Assembly: GCA_016709495.1 (NCBI GenBank)
Contig: JADJMS010000009.1
Span: 124,001-188,000 of the forward strand
Length of the DNA: 64,000 bases
Source of the DNA: Candidatus Dechloromonas phosphorivorans
Lineage (GTDB): Bacteria; Pseudomonadota; Gammaproteobacteria; Burkholderiales; Rhodocyclaceae
Reading direction: 5' to 3'
Shown: positions 8,282 to 17,557 of the stretch, piece after piece
Layout of the letters: every line of letters starts with the position of its first letter
How positions within the stretch are numbered: the stretch's first letter is position 1
Program-made: the position numbers and the translations under genes
The notes under the pieces: generated by a model
What the model saw: the letters and a program-made list of their open reading frames with translations, nothing else
Database searches by the model: none
Told to the model about the DNA's origin: nothing

Positions 8282-10189
8282 GTGGCTCTGAGCGAAATGC
8301 ACGCCGAAGCGGTGGCGGGGATCGTTGATCGAGTGGCTACGCGCTACAAGCGCGACCCGGTCAATATGTTGCAGATACTGCGTGAAGTGCAGGAGGCCTG
8401 TGACTGGCTCCCGCCGGAAGCGATTGATCGCCTGCAGACGGTACTCGGGGTACCGCGGACGAAAATTGAAGGAGTGGCCGGCTTTTACTCTTTCCTGTAC
8501 ACCGAGCCACGCGGCAAATATCGCATTCTTTTTTCCGACAACATCATTGATCGCATGGCAGGTAGCCAGCCGTTGATTGAGCGGCTTTGTGAAAATCTCT
8601 GGATCGAGCCGGGCAAGACCTCGGAAGATGGTTTGGTCAGCGTTGATGTCACTTCATGCACCGGCATGTGCGATCAAGGGCCGGCGCTGCTGGTAAATAA
8701 TCGGGCAATTACGCGGTTGACCGCAACACGTATCGATGAAATCGCCGAACTGGTGCGCAATAAGACGCCGCTGAGTGAATGGCCGGCCGATTTCTTCAAA
8801 GTTGAGGACCATGTGCGCATGGCCGACATCATGCTCGGCTCAACCATGCAGCCTGGCGACGGCCTGCGCGCCGCCCGCGAGCGGACGCCGAGCGATGGCT
8901 ATATGGCCTCCAATATGCGCTCATGGCGCGAAGGATTACCGTCCGGGATCAGCGGACCATCGGCCATGCTTGATGAAATCAAGCGCGCTAATCTGCGTGG
9001 CCGTGGCGGTGCCGGCTTTGCTACCGGCCTGAAGTGGGAGGCCTGCCGCAATGCCCAGATGAAGCCGGGCCAGCAGCGTTTTGTCGTGTGTAATGCTGAC
9101 GAAGGCGAACCGGGAACCTTCAAGGACCGTGTGCTGCTTACGGCTCATGCCGATCTGGTCTTTGAGGGAATGACTGTTGCGGCTTACACCATTGGCGCGC
9201 GGCGCGGCTTTCTCTACCTGCGTGGCGAGTATCACTATCTGCTCGAGCCCCTCAATGCCATTCTGGAACGGCGGCGCAAGGAAAACATGCTGGGTAATGA
9301 CATCCTGGGTATTCCGGGGGCGGATTTCGAGATCGAGATTCACCTCGGCGCCGGTGCCTATGTTTGCGGCGAAGAATCGGCACTGATCGAATCGCTCGAA
9401 GGCAAGCGCGGCACACCACGTAATCGGCCACCGTTCCCGGTGACCAATGGTTATCTCGATCAGCCAACCATCGTCAATAACGTTGAAACTTTTGCTGCAG
9501 CGGCACTGATCGCGCTCAATGGTGGCGATTGGTATGCCGCCATCGGCACCAAACACTCGGCTGGCACCAAGATTCTCTCAGTGTCCGGCGATTGTGAGCG
9601 ACCAGGCGTCTATGAATACCCGTTCGGGGTCAGCATACGCCAGGTGCTGGAGGATTGCGGAGCCAAGGATACGCAGGCAGTGCAAGTCAGTGGGCCATCC
9701 GGTATTTGTGTGGGTGTCGATGAATTCGACCGCACCATTGGTTTTGAGGATATCCCAACGGCTGGCGCCTTCATGATGTTCGACCAGACCCGTGACATGT
9801 TTGAGGTGGCGCGCAACTTTGTTCATTTCTTCCAGCACGAAAGCTGCGGCTTCTGCACACCGTGCCGGGTGGGCACCTCGCTGCTCAAGAACCTGATGGA
9901 TAAATTGCACAACGGCCACGGTTCACCGTACGACTTTGCCGAAATCGAGAAGCTCAACCAGTTGCTGCAAGCCATGAGTCACTGCGGTCTTGGCCACACC
10001 GCCTGCAACCCGGTGCTCGACACCATCGCCAAGTTCCGCCCGGCTTACGACCAGCGGATGGAGCACGACGAATTCAAACCCGCCTTCGATCTCGATCGGG
10101 CCTTGTCAGAAGCACGGCAGATGACGCGGCGCGATGATCCGGGTGCGCATATCACCGGTCACAATGTCGCCTTAGGGGAGGAAGCATGA
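8282..10189 (+). CDS. hoxF: NAD-reducing hydrogenase, diaphorase flavin subunit HoxF
   Basis: NADH/FMN subunit of the soluble bidirectional [NiFe]-hydrogenase; it passes electrons between NAD and the iron-sulfur chain. 635 residues. Residues 1-165 are a NuoE/HoxE-like domain in which only one Cys pair is visible (C126-x3-C130), so its [2Fe-2S] site is probably incomplete. Residues 200-600 are NuoF-like, with GRGGAGFATG (239-248), ADEGEPGTFKDR, GAGAYVCGEESA (356-367) and the [4Fe-4S] ligands CxxCxxC (522-528) plus a Cys near 575. The GTG start has GGGAGG upstream. The stop overlaps hoxU by four bases (ATGA). Confidence 0.95.
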   Translation: MALSEMHAEAVAGIVDRVATRYKRDPVNMLQILREVQEACDWLPPEAIDRLQTVLGVPRTKIEGVAGFYSFLYTEPRGKYRILFSDNIIDRMAGSQPLIERLCENLWIEPGKTSEDGLVSVDVTSCTGMCDQGPALLVNNRAITRLTATRIDEIAELVRNKTPLSEWPADFFKVEDHVRMADIMLGSTMQPGDGLRAARERTPSDGYMASNMRSWREGLPSGISGPSAMLDEIKRANLRGRGGAGFATGLKWEACRNAQMKPGQQRFVVCNADEGEPGTFKDRVLLTAHADLVFEGMTVAAYTIGARRGFLYLRGEYHYLLEPLNAILERRRKENMLGNDILGIPGADFEIEIHLGAGAYVCGEESALIESLEGKRGTPRNRPPFPVTNGYLDQPTIVNNVETFAAAALIALNGGDWYAAIGTKHSAGTKILSVSGDCERPGVYEYPFGVSIRQVLEDCGAKDTQAVQVSGPSGICVGVDEFDRTIGFEDIPTAGAFMMFDQTRDMFEVARNFVHFFQHESCGFCTPCRVGTSLLKNLMDKLHNGHGSPYDFAEIEKLNQLLQAMSHCGLGHTACNPVLDTIAKFRPAYDQRMEHDEFKPAFDLDRALSEARQMTRRDDPGAHITGHNVALGEEA

Positions 10190-10896
10190 GCCATACCTTT
10201 ACGCTGGACGGCAAGACCATTCCCTTCGAGGACGGCCAGACCATCATTCAGGCGGCAAGCAAGGCCGGGGTATTCATTCCGCACCTGTGCTATCACCCGG
10301 AATTCAAGCCGCACGGTTCATGCAAACTGTGCACGGTCAAGGTCAATGGCCGGCAGACGGCTTCCTGCACCATGCGCGCTTCGGCCGGCATGGTCGTCGA
10401 AAACAACACCGAAGAACTCAATGCTGAACGCCGGGCGCTGACCCAGATGCTGTTCGTCGAGGGCAATCATTTCTGCCCGTCGTGCGAAACGAGCGGCAAT
10501 TGCCAGTTGCAGGCCACGGCCTACCACCTCGGCATGATGTCGCCACACTACGATCACTTCTTCCCAAGTCGCCCGGTTGATGCCTCGCACCCTGAGGTTT
10601 TGCTCGATTTCAACCGCTGCATCCTTTGCTCGTTGTGCGTGCGGGCCAGCCGCGATGTCGACGGCAAGAACGTATTTGCCCTCTCCGGGCGCGGCATCAA
10701 GACCCATCTGATCGTCAATGCCCGCTCCGGCAATCTGGCGGACACCAATTTCACGCTCAAGGACAAGGCGGCGCAGGTTTGCCCAGTGGGTGTCATCCTC
10801 GTAAAGCGTAATGGATTTGCGGTGCCGATTGGCGAACGTCGCTATGACAATGTACCCATCGGCGACAGTCTTGAAACAGCCACGGAGGGCCGCTGA
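10186..10896 (+). CDS. hoxU: NAD-reducing hydrogenase, iron-sulfur subunit HoxU
   Basis: Electron-wire subunit of the diaphorase module, homologous to the N-terminal part of NuoG. 236 residues. An N-terminal [2Fe-2S] ferredoxin fold (CYHPEFKPHGSCKLC ... ASC) is followed by a His/Cys-ligated cluster (HFCPSCETSGNC) and a ferredoxin-type [4Fe-4S] site (CILCSLC ... CPVG). It overlaps hoxF by ATGA and ends two bases before the hoxY ATG, consistent with tight operon coupling. Confidence 0.95.
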   Translation: MSHTFTLDGKTIPFEDGQTIIQAASKAGVFIPHLCYHPEFKPHGSCKLCTVKVNGRQTASCTMRASAGMVVENNTEELNAERRALTQMLFVEGNHFCPSCETSGNCQLQATAYHLGMMSPHYDHFFPSRPVDASHPEVLLDFNRCILCSLCVRASRDVDGKNVFALSGRGIKTHLIVNARSGNLADTNFTLKDKAAQVCPVGVILVKRNGFAVPIGERRYDNVPIGDSLETATEGR

Positions 10897-10897
10897 G

Positions 10898-11452
10898 ATG
10901 AACGCGCCCGTCAAGAAAAAACTCAAGGTAGCGACCACCTCGCTGGCCGGCTGCTTCGGTTGCCATATGTCTTTTCTCGATATTGACGAGCGGCTGTTCA
11001 CGCTGCTTGAACACATTGAATTTGACCGTTCGCCGCTGACCGACATTAAAGAGGTCCACCCGGAGTGCGACATTGGCATCATCGAAGGCGGTCTGTGCAA
11101 CGCTGAAAACGTGCATGTGCTGCGCGATTTCCGCAAAAACTGCAAAATCCTGATCGCCATCGGCGCCTGCGCCATCAATGGTGGTTTGCCGGCGCAACGC
11201 AATCACTTGCCGCTCAGCGCCATTCTGGAAGAGGTTTATCACACCAGCCCCGGTCTGAGTAATGGCTTGATTCCGAATGACCCTGAGTTGCCCCTGCCGC
11301 TCAACCAGGTGCACCCGCTGCATGAAGTGGTCAAAATTGACTACTTCATTCCCGGTTGTCCACCCTCCGGCGATGCGATCTGGAAAGTGTTGACCGATCT
11401 GCTGGCCGGCCGCGAGCCCGAACTCGGCCACGGCTTAATGCATTACGATTGA
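10898..11452 (+). CDS. hoxY: NAD-reducing hydrogenase small subunit HoxY
   Basis: Small subunit of the hydrogenase module, carrying the proximal [4Fe-4S] cluster next to the NiFe site. 184 residues. Cluster ligands are visible in LAGCFGCHMS, EGGLCNAENV, AIGACAINGG and PGCPPSGDAIW. I start it at the ATG at 10898 (MNAPVKKKLKV), preceded by GGAGGG. A longer in-frame extension upstream would overlap hoxU heavily and matches no family. HoxY pairs with HoxH encoded next. Confidence 0.95.
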   Translation: MNAPVKKKLKVATTSLAGCFGCHMSFLDIDERLFTLLEHIEFDRSPLTDIKEVHPECDIGIIEGGLCNAENVHVLRDFRKNCKILIAIGACAINGGLPAQRNHLPLSAILEEVYHTSPGLSNGLIPNDPELPLPLNQVHPLHEVVKIDYFIPGCPPSGDAIWKVLTDLLAGREPELGHGLMHYD

Positions 11453-11461
11453 GGTAGCGCA

Positions 11462-12923
11462 ATGACTTATTCCCTCGAAACCGCTGAACATCCCGAGCGC
11501 CTGCGGCGCGTTGCCATTGATCCCGTATCGCGGGTTGAAGGCCACGGCAAGGTCACCATCCTGCTCGACGAGCACAACAAGGTGCATCAGGTGCGCCTGC
11601 ACATCGTCGAATTTCGGGGCTTTGAAAAATTCATTCAGGGCCGCCCGTACTGGGAAGTGCCGGTCATGGTCCAGCGCCTGTGCGGCATCTGCCCGGTATC
11701 GCACCATCTCGCCGCGTCGAAGGCGATGGACATCATCGTCGGCGCCAAAAAGCTGACGCCAACTGCCGAGAAACTGCGCCGCCTGATGCACTACGGCCAG
11801 ATGCTGCAATCGCACGCACTGCATTTCTTCCACCTCTGCTCGCCGGATCTGCTCTTCGGCTTTGACAGCGATGTAACGCGGCGCAATATCGTCGGTGTCG
11901 CCGCCGAGCACCCGGAAATCGCCAAGCGCGGCGTGCTGTTGCGCAAGTTCGGGCAGGAAGTCATCCGCATCACCTCCGGCAAACGCATCCACGGCACCGG
12001 TGCCGTACCGGGCGGCATGAACAAATCACTGACCATCGCCGAACGCGATGAACTGCTCAAGGATATTTATCAGATCGTTGCCTGGTCGCGCGATGCGGTG
12101 CATTTGATCCAGAAGGTTCATATTCAAGACCCCGGTCTTTACAACAGCTTTGGCATCTTCCGCTCCAATTTCATGTCCATCGTCGGGCATAACGGCGACC
12201 TCGACTTCTACCACGGCAGCCTGCGTGCCCGTGACGACAACGGCAAGATCATCTTCGACGGCGTCGATTACCAGCAGTACGACAAATACATTGAAGAAGA
12301 AGTCAAACCGTGGACCTACATGAAGTTCCCCTTCTTCCGCTCGCTGGGTAAGGAACACGGCTGGTACAAGGTCGGCCCCTTGGCACGCATCCAAAACTGC
12401 ACGCAGATCTCCCCCCTTTGCCGAGCACGAGCGCAAGGAGTTCGTCGATTACGCCGGCGGCTCACCGATGCACGCACCGCTCGCCTACCACTGGACGCGG
12501 ATGATCGAAATGCTGCACGCGGCGGAGGAAATCAAGAACCTGCTGCACGATGACGACCTGCTTGGCAGCGATCTGATGGTCAAGGGCGAGCGCCAGTTGG
12601 AAGGCGTCGGCGTAATCGAAGCGCCCCGCGGCACGCTTTTCCACCATTACCGCGTCGACGAAAACGACGTGGTGACGATGGCCAACCTCATCGTTTCCAC
12701 CACCAACAACAACCAGGCGATGAACGAAGCCGTGCGCCATGTCGCCAAGCGCTACCTGCATGGCCGCGAAGTGACCGAAGGCCTGCTCAACCATATTGAA
12801 GTAGCGATCCGTGCATTTGACCCGTGTTTGTCCTGCGCAACCCACGCGCTCGGCAAAATGCCGCTGGCGGTTGAGCTGGTCGATGTCGAAGGGCAACAAG
12901 TCCACGCACTAAGCCGCTCATGA
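11462..12923 (+). CDS. hoxH: NAD-reducing hydrogenase large subunit HoxH, interrupted by a +1 frame change
   Basis: Catalytic NiFe subunit oxidising or producing H2. The first 317 or so codons run from the ATG at 11462 in one frame, and the rest, to 12923, lies in the +1 frame. The join is the C6 run at 12411-12416. Removing one C gives a 486-residue protein of normal length. Ni-Fe ligands are intact on both sides: RLCGIC at residues 72-77 with the following H, and DPCLSCATH near the C-terminus. A short tail follows that His, the usual cleavage site for the maturation protease encoded next. A sequencing error is most likely; a recent mutation or +1 slippage on CCC-C cannot be excluded. Confidence 0.88.
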
Positions 12924-13444
12924 CCGCCCCCGTCGTTGTCTTCGCCGTCGGCAACCCCAGTCGCGGCGATGACGCCATCGGGCCGGAATTGTGCAGTCGA
13001 CTCGAAAAATGGCTCAAAAATGAAGGACTGGAAGATCAGGTCGAACTGATCGAAGATTTCCAGCTCCAGATCGAACACGTGCTGGACTTGCAAGGCCGCC
13101 AACTCGCCTTGTTCATCGACGCCGGCGAAAACACCCCCGCCCCCTACACCTTCAAACAAATCGCCCCCGCCACCGGCATCGCCCACACCACGCACGAACT
13201 TCCACCGGAAGCGGTGTTGCAGGTCTATCTGCAAACTGAAGGCTGCGAACCACCACCTTCATTCGTGCTTTGTGTGAGTGGAGAAAAATTCGAGCTCGGC
13301 GCGCCGTTGACCGTAACAGCCTCAAGCCATGTTGAAGCGGCGTTCACATTGTTGATGCAGCTTTGCCGGAAAGCATCATTGGTGGAGTGGCGTAGCATGA
13401 TCGTGGATAAATCCAGCAAATTTTTGTGGCCTTATAGCGGTTGA
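12920..13444 (+). CDS. hoxW: Hydrogenase maturation endopeptidase HoxW
   Basis: Removes the C-terminal extension of HoxH after Ni insertion. 174 residues of the HyaD/HycI protease family: VFAVGNPSRGDDAIGPEL at the N-terminus carries the conserved GNxxxGDD, and LFIDAGE carries the second conserved Asp. The ATG overlaps the hoxH stop by four bases. The last codons and stop lie in a copy of the dispersed 12-mer GTTGACCGTAAC, so the native C-terminus may have been altered. No hyp genes follow, so Ni/Fe-cofactor assembly must be encoded elsewhere. Confidence 0.9.
   Translation: MTAPVVVFAVGNPSRGDDAIGPELCSRLEKWLKNEGLEDQVELIEDFQLQIEHVLDLQGRQLALFIDAGENTPAPYTFKQIAPATGIAHTTHELPPEAVLQVYLQTEGCEPPPSFVLCVSGEKFELGAPLTVTASSHVEAAFTLLMQLCRKASLVEWRSMIVDKSSKFLWPYSG
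13306..13317 (+). repeat. Dispersed 12-mer, copy 2
   Basis: GTTGACCGTAAC inside hoxW, where it encodes LTVT. Confidence 0.8.
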
Positions 13445-13451
13445 CCGTAAC
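13440..13451 (+). repeat. Dispersed 12-mer, copy 3
   Basis: GTTGACCGTAAC spanning the stop codon of hoxW, so the repeat supplies the end of the gene. Confidence 0.8.
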
Positions 13452-13624
13452 GGTCGATTCTGTGGCGTTTTTGGGTGAAAGCAGGGTTCGGGGCGTGATA
13501 TGCTGATGTTCTGGTTTGGGGTATACCGTTTTTTCTTTGAACTAAAGCGAAGCGGACCCCTTTTATTCGAGTTGCCGGCCGGACCGAGGTAATCGTTGCT
13601 GGCAAAATTAAGCAGGTTTTTGCC

Positions 13625-13636
13625 GTCGACCGTAAC
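13625..13636 (+). repeat. Dispersed 12-mer, copy 4
   Basis: GTCGACCGTAAC inside the bioF fragment (TVTVDGK on the minus strand). Confidence 0.8.
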
Positions 13637-13800
13637 AGTTCGCCCACAGGGCGATTCCAGCATGCGGCGGCGGGTGAGGCCGCGTGCTGCGGTTTCGGTA
13701 AGTTCTGTTCGCAGGCGCTGTTCAAGCCCAACGGTTGATTGCTCGGTTGTCATTTAATATTCTCCTGCGCCAGAGGGTGTTGCGTATCGTGAAAATGGGC

Positions 13801-14814
13801 TCAGGAATGGCAGAGCAGGGATGGGTCCCGTGTGGCGCTGTCTGACATCAGCTGAAGGTTGTCGATGACGGCGCTACTTGCCTTCTCCATAGCTTCAACA
13901 TGCCTGAGCATGGTGTCGGGGTCGCCCCGTCCTTTGGCTTCCAGGGCTTGAATGCCCATGCGGTGAACCTCGATATGCGGTGGTTCGATTTCGCGATAAC
14001 CCGGCAGGCGCGAGAAGCAATCCTTGCCTTCGCCTTCGTAATACCATTTGCCCAAACGACAGGCGGTATGTGTGGCGACTTTTTCCGGCGCGACATTTTC
14101 CAGGTCAAATAGCGCAAGGTAGATGCGGAATTTGAAGACGAGGTGGTCAACTTTTGCCACTTCAACAAAGCTTTTCAGCGCGCTGCCGGCAATCACTTCT
14201 TCCATCTTGTGCGATAGCCCCATCAAACGCTGCATATCTTCAGTGGCCTTGTTGCCTCGTTTGCTGAACTGGTCTGCTGTTTTGGAAAGGGTTTCCATGG
14301 CATTTTTTGCCGATGTCGAGTTATCGCGAATACCAACTACCAGGCCTTCGATTTCCTTGGTTGCCTTGGCGGTGCGCTCTGCGAGTTTTCTCACCTCGTC
14401 CGCAACCACGGCAAAGCCGTGCCCTGCCTCACCGGCACGCGCTGCTTCAATGGCGGCATTCAATGCGAGCAGATTGGTCTGGTCGGCAATTTCGTGGATG
14501 AGTTGCACAATGGCGCTGATTTCACCTGCCTGTTGCGCCAGACCGTCCACTTCACGGGCGGAATGCGCAGAGTCTTCTGCCAGTCGATGCAGGTCGGCAG
14601 CAATTTCGGTGGTGGTCTGTCCGCTGGCAATTGACACCTCAGCCGCTTCCAGCGCCCGGCTTTTTTCATCCTTGAGCAGATTGGCCATTTCACCGAGACT
14701 GCTTTGTGATCCGGCCAGCGTGTCATTGAAGCTAGCCAGGTTGCGCAAAACGGCTTTCAGCGTGTCGCACTCATTTTCTTTCGCTATCGCTGCTTGTTGC
14801 TGCATTTGCAGCAT
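13801..14814 (-). CDS. Soluble methyl-accepting chemotaxis-type protein with C-terminal CZB domain
   Basis: 337 residues, no membrane segment. Residues about 60-225 are an MCP signalling hairpin with the canonical tip EIADQTNLLALNAAIEAARAGE followed by GFAVVADEVRKLAERT. Residues about 225-325 are a CZB zinc-binding domain (a His in KVDHLVF, the Cys-containing CRLGKWYYEGEG, and later His residues including H-x3-H). CZB receptors sense zinc or hypochlorite in known cases. The frame stays open about 40 codons upstream of the ATG (VENDLSAAKSREQALSAEID...) without ATG, GTG or TTG, so the 5' end may have been lost or start at an unusual codon. It sits between bioA and the bioF fragment. Confidence 0.82.
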   Translation of the reverse strand: MLQMQQQAAIAKENECDTLKAVLRNLASFNDTLAGSQSSLGEMANLLKDEKSRALEAAEVSIASGQTTTEIAADLHRLAEDSAHSAREVDGLAQQAGEISAIVQLIHEIADQTNLLALNAAIEAARAGEAGHGFAVVADEVRKLAERTAKATKEIEGLVVGIRDNSTSAKNAMETLSKTADQFSKRGNKATEDMQRLMGLSHKMEEVIAGSALKSFVEVAKVDHLVFKFRIYLALFDLENVAPEKVATHTACRLGKWYYEGEGKDCFSRLPGYREIEPPHIEVHRMGIQALEAKGRGDPDTMLRHVEAMEKASSAVIDNLQLMSDSATRDPSLLCHS

Positions 14815-14955
14815 TCCCTTGAGCGAATCAATTTCAGCAGACAGAGCCTGTTCCCGCGATTTTGCGGCAGATAAGTCATTTTCAACGGCGACCAGGCCAG
14901 AACATTGCTTAACCCATTTCTGCGGAACGTATTGTTAGCCTGCGATTATAGAACT

Positions 14956-16299
14956 TTAGGTGGCCGCTCTCAGAGCACCGGAGATTGCGCTTGCCAGTTG
15001 CTCAATTTCCTCATCACTGACGATATACGGCGGCATCAAATAGACCGTATTCCCAATCGGCCGGATCAGCGCTTCATGTTCCAGCGCAGCGCGGTAGAAC
15101 TTGCGCGAGAAGTACGGATCGTTGGTTTCGACATCGAAGGCGGCAATCATGCCGCGCTGGCGCAGATGTTTGACTCGCGGGTGAGCGGCGAGCGGGGCGA
15201 GGGCGGCGGAAATTTTTGCGGCTTTTTGGCGGTTGACCGTAACAGTTTGGTCCTGCTCGAAAATGTCGAGTGTCGCCAGCGCGGCGCGGCAGGCGAGGGG
15301 GTTGCCGGTGTAGGAATGTGAGTGCAGGAAGGCGCGGCTTACGGAGTCGTCGAGGAAGGCGGCGTAGATGATGTCGCTGCTCAGGACTATCGATAGCGGC
15401 AGGTAGCCGCCGGAGATGCCTTTTGACAGGCACATCAGGTCGGGCCGGATGCCGGCTTGTTCATGAGCAAAGAAGGTGCCGGTGCGGCCGCAGCCGACGG
15501 CGATTTCGTCGCAGATCAGATGGACTTCGTACTGGTCGCAAAGCTGGCGGGCAAGACGCAGGTATTCCGGGTCATACATCGCCATGCCGGCGGCACCTTG
15601 CACGAGCGGTTCGACGATCAGCGCGGCGATGTTGGCGCCGTGTTGTTCCAGATGATTTTCCAGCGCAGCTGCGGCGCGGCGGGCTACGTCGGCCGGTGTT
15701 TCGCCGGATTCAGCCAGCCGGAAATCAGGCGAAGGCACTACATGAGCGGCGCGCACCAGCGGCGCGTAGGCATCCTTGAAGATGGCAACATCGGTGACGG
15801 CCAGCGCACCCACCGTTTCGCCGTGGTAGCTGCCGGCGAGGCAGAGAAAATCTGCCTTTTCCGGGCGGCCGACATTGCGCCAGTAGTGGAAACTCATCTT
15901 CAGCGCAATTTCGGTGGCTGAAGCGCCATCCGAGGCGTAGAAGGCGTGACCGAGTGTGCCACCGGTCAGGGCAGATAAACGCTCGGAAAGTTCGATCACC
16001 GGCTGATGGGTGAAGCCGGCCAGCATGACGTGTTCCAGCGTTTCGAGCTGATCCTTCAAGGCGGCGTTGATGCGCGGGTTGGCGTGGCCGAAGAGGTTGG
16101 TCCACCACGAGCTGATGCCGTCGAGGTAACGCTTGCCGTCAAAGTCGTAGAGCCAGGCACCGCTGCCGCGGGCGATCGGGACCAACGGCAAGTGGCTGGC
16201 TGAACCGGTCTGCGCATGGTGCTGCATCTGCGTGCACGGGTGCCAGACGGCGGCTTGACTGCGGGCCAGCCAGTCCTGGTTCAACGACTTTTTCATCAA
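14956..16299 (-). CDS. bioA: Adenosylmethionine-8-amino-7-oxononanoate aminotransferase
   Basis: Biotin pathway enzyme moving an amino group from S-adenosylmethionine to 7-keto-8-aminopelargonate. 447 residues, full length. Typical features are WHPCTQM near the N-terminus, the DFDGKRYLDGISSWW segment, ICDEIAVGCGRTGTFFA (PLP Asp) and LSKGISGGYLPLS (PLP lysine). Its ATG overlaps the stop of the upstream DUF2863 gene by four bases. One copy of the dispersed 12-mer is inside it (15232-15243). The partner bioF downstream is truncated. Confidence 0.95.
   Translation of the reverse strand: MMKKSLNQDWLARSQAAVWHPCTQMQHHAQTGSASHLPLVPIARGSGAWLYDFDGKRYLDGISSWWTNLFGHANPRINAALKDQLETLEHVMLAGFTHQPVIELSERLSALTGGTLGHAFYASDGASATEIALKMSFHYWRNVGRPEKADFLCLAGSYHGETVGALAVTDVAIFKDAYAPLVRAAHVVPSPDFRLAESGETPADVARRAAAALENHLEQHGANIAALIVEPLVQGAAGMAMYDPEYLRLARQLCDQYEVHLICDEIAVGCGRTGTFFAHEQAGIRPDLMCLSKGISGGYLPLSIVLSSDIIYAAFLDDSVSRAFLHSHSYTGNPLACRAALATLDIFEQDQTVTVNRQKAAKISAALAPLAAHPRVKHLRQRGMIAAFDVETNDPYFSRKFYRAALEHEALIRPIGNTVYLMPPYIVSDEEIEQLASAISGALRAAT
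15232..15243 (+). repeat. Dispersed 12-mer, copy 5
   Basis: GTTGACCGTAAC inside bioA (TVTVNRQ on the minus strand). Confidence 0.8.
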
Positions 16300-17468
16300 T
16301 GCAGTGCTTGCGAATTGGCGGCCGCCTGTTCCGGCATTTCGGCGTGCACCAGTTCGGCATCCGGGTTGGGGAAGAGCGGGGCGCCGCAGTCGTCGCAGAA
16401 TTCCATCGGAAAATGATGGTCGAGGAAAATGACATCCTTGACGCCGGCCTCACGCAAGACGGCTTCGATTTCACTGGCGGCATCGGTCGCTTCGTCTTCG
16501 GCGCCGAGCAGCGGCCAGACGATGCCGTGGAAGGTGTCTTCCTTGTCCTTGGGCCCCAGGCCGACGCGATATTCTTCCATGCGGCGGTCGTAGCAGGGGC
16601 CGACGACGGCCCGAATGTCGGCCGGCATCAGGCCCAACATGGTTTGCAGGAAGGCCACCGAGGCCTTGAGCGAATAGGGGCGTGAGAGGCGGTCGGCGTT
16701 GCGGCAGGAGGCGTGGTAAGAGTCCGGCAGCAGCGGTTGCCAGGCGCAACCGGTGAGCAGCGGCTCCAGATTCGGGCTGCCTTGCTTGATCCATTCCTTG
16801 AGCGCACTTTCCTTGTTTCCATCCTTCTCGTTCCAGCGGAACAGTGGCTTGCCACGCGGCACGGCAATGCAGCCGACGAGATAGCGGACGTCGGACAGGA
16901 AACGATTGGTTTCGGCCATGCCGGCGGTGTCGACCACAAGATGCTGGCCGGCCAGCGCAACCTGGCCCAGTGCTTGGGTGATTTGCCAAGTATCGCAGAA
17001 GCTGCGCGGCAACTGGTCGGGGCTGAAGAGATAGTCAGCGAGGGCAACACGCGTGTCGCCACCAAAAACATGGGCGCTAAGGTGGGTATTTAAAGCTTCT
17101 AAGTTGCTTTTAGGCAAAGCGCAGGACGGGATCGAGAAGCGTGACCAGGCGAGGACTGGCGCGGCAAACAACTGGATGTCGAATTCCTGACTATTAACGT
17201 CAAGGCGACCGGTTTCGGCACGCGATTCAACCATGTCGGCGAGTTCGTCGTGGGCACGCGGATTGGCTTCAAAGAGGCGGTCGAGTGCGGTATTGATGTC
17301 GTCTTCAGCGCCGTTCTTGAGCAGACTATCGACGGTTTCGGCAAGCTGGGCTTCCCAGTAGCTGTCTTCCAGTTTGCCGCCGGATTCGGAAAGACCGGTG
17401 GCCAGGCGCTGGAGTTCAGCAGCATCGCGTGAAAGGCGGTCGCGCGAGCCGAAGCGGGTTCGTTTCAT
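16296..17468 (-). CDS. DUF2863 family protein
   Basis: 390 residues, cytoplasmic by appearance. It resembles the DUF2863 family restricted largely to betaproteobacteria. The C-terminus has a small metal-site-like motif (EFCDDCGAPLFPNPDAELVHAEMPE). No catalytic motif can be named and the function is unknown. It overlaps bioA by four bases, so the two are probably cotranscribed, although this may be incidental. The family assignment is from memory of its conserved C-terminal motif. Confidence 0.7.
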   Translation of the reverse strand: MKRTRFGSRDRLSRDAAELQRLATGLSESGGKLEDSYWEAQLAETVDSLLKNGAEDDINTALDRLFEANPRAHDELADMVESRAETGRLDVNSQEFDIQLFAAPVLAWSRFSIPSCALPKSNLEALNTHLSAHVFGGDTRVALADYLFSPDQLPRSFCDTWQITQALGQVALAGQHLVVDTAGMAETNRFLSDVRYLVGCIAVPRGKPLFRWNEKDGNKESALKEWIKQGSPNLEPLLTGCAWQPLLPDSYHASCRNADRLSRPYSLKASVAFLQTMLGLMPADIRAVVGPCYDRRMEEYRVGLGPKDKEDTFHGIVWPLLGAEDEATDAASEIEAVLREAGVKDVIFLDHHFPMEFCDDCGAPLFPNPDAELVHAEMPEQAAANSQALH

Positions 17469-17557
17469 GGGTGTTCCAGAAAATACAAAGACAGGATTTT
17501 ACCAGCCGGTAAAATTCGGCGTATCGCAATGCACAAAATACAACCGAGGTTGCCTCA

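Larger units (their letters stand above)
13376..13753 (-). pseudogene. bioF: Truncated bioF (8-amino-7-oxononanoate synthase) fragment
   Basis: The first 57 codons (13753 down to about 13583) match the N-terminus of 7-keto-8-aminopelargonate synthase, including LEQRLRTELTETAARGLTRRR, the ligand region GKNLLNFASNDYLG and the family's usual start. After SNDYLG the similarity stops, and the frame continues through unrelated sequence into the 3' end of hoxW on the other strand. More than 300 residues, including the PLP lysine region, are missing, so no active enzyme is possible. A complete bioA lies upstream on the same strand. This is a locus broken by rearrangement at the hox operon boundary. 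Confidence 0.8.

Noticed and set aside
10811..10897. Longer HoxY start at 10811
   Set aside because: It overlaps hoxU by 86 bases, and the extra residues match no HoxY. The ATG at 10898 has a good ribosome binding site.
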